Shown here one piece after another: positions 20,302-20,327 of a stretch of DNA of 20,327 nucleotides (position 1 is its first letter; each line of letters opens with the position of its first letter). Source of the DNA: a virus; the IMG/VR virus record IMGVR_UViG_3300045009_000458, positions 1 to 20,327 of that record, one strand, 5' to 3'. Made by a program: the position numbers and the translations under genes. The notes below the pieces were generated by a model. It searched no databases, was not told the DNA's origin, and saw only the letters and a program-made list of their open reading frames with translations.

Positions 20302-20327
20302 TTTTGAGTTCTCTTTTTAATTTATTT

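Noticed and set aside
1-20327. CRISPR arrays, tRNA genes, insertion sequences, prophage attachment sites
   Set aside because: I looked on both strands and saw no regularly spaced repeats, cloverleaf-like sequence, transposase or attachment repeats.

Overview
The window comes from a T4-like myovirus (Caudoviricetes). It is about one third G+C by eye, every gene I accept lies on the minus strand, and genes are packed with gaps of 0-120 bases. The gene set and order (gp19-gp20-gp67-gp21-gp22-gp23-gp3-UvsY-UvsW-gp55-gp47-gp46-...-CobS-...-gp45) is that of marine T4-like phages. The cobS-like gene and the DUF3110 protein between gp47 and gp46 point to a cyanophage (Prochlorococcus/Synechococcus). 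A related pelagic myophage cannot be excluded from this stretch alone.

Transcription runs right to left. From the right end, 20.3-13.2 kb is the tail tube, portal and head module: gp19, gp20 portal, a gp67-like core protein, a small beta-rich protein, the gp21 protease, a GIY-YIG homing endonuclease, the gp22 scaffold and the gp23 major capsid protein, closed by a clear rho-independent terminator. Next come a gp3-like tail terminator, the UvsY recombination mediator, the UvsW helicase, an LSm-like small protein and the late sigma factor gp55 (13.2-9.7 kb). Then come gp47/gp46 (the Mre11/Rad50-like nuclease), with a DUF3110 gene between them (9.7-6.7 kb). From 6.6 to 1.7 kb is an accessory block: a metallopeptidase-like/VWA (CobT-like) protein, a basic protein with a T4-type capsid-targeting N-terminus, a 61-residue protein, a CobS-like AAA+ ATPase and a DUF3310 protein. 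The sliding clamp gp45, an unknown protein, an HNH endonuclease and the start of a further gene finish the left end.

The genes link together. gp55 should recognise T4-type late promoters (NATAAATA), and such motifs stand 22-37 bases upstream of gp20, the gp67-like gene, the 184-aa protein, gp22, uvsW and the HNH gene. gp45 is the expected late-transcription co-activator. gp21 should process gp23, gp22 and, by inference, the internal protein near 4 kb. gp46/47, UvsY and UvsW form the recombination-dependent replication set.

The most notable points are: (1) the candidate DNA-co-packaged internal protein whose first 11 residues nearly match the T4 internal-protein capsid-targeting sequence; (2) a CobS-like AAA+ ATPase and a CobT-like VWA protein that also carries HEXXH, without any chelatase large subunit here; and (3) two back-to-back sigma70-type promoters sharing one -35 box upstream of gp55, one of them perfect consensus and aimed antisense into the LSm-like gene and uvsW. 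No tRNA, CRISPR array or insertion sequence was seen.
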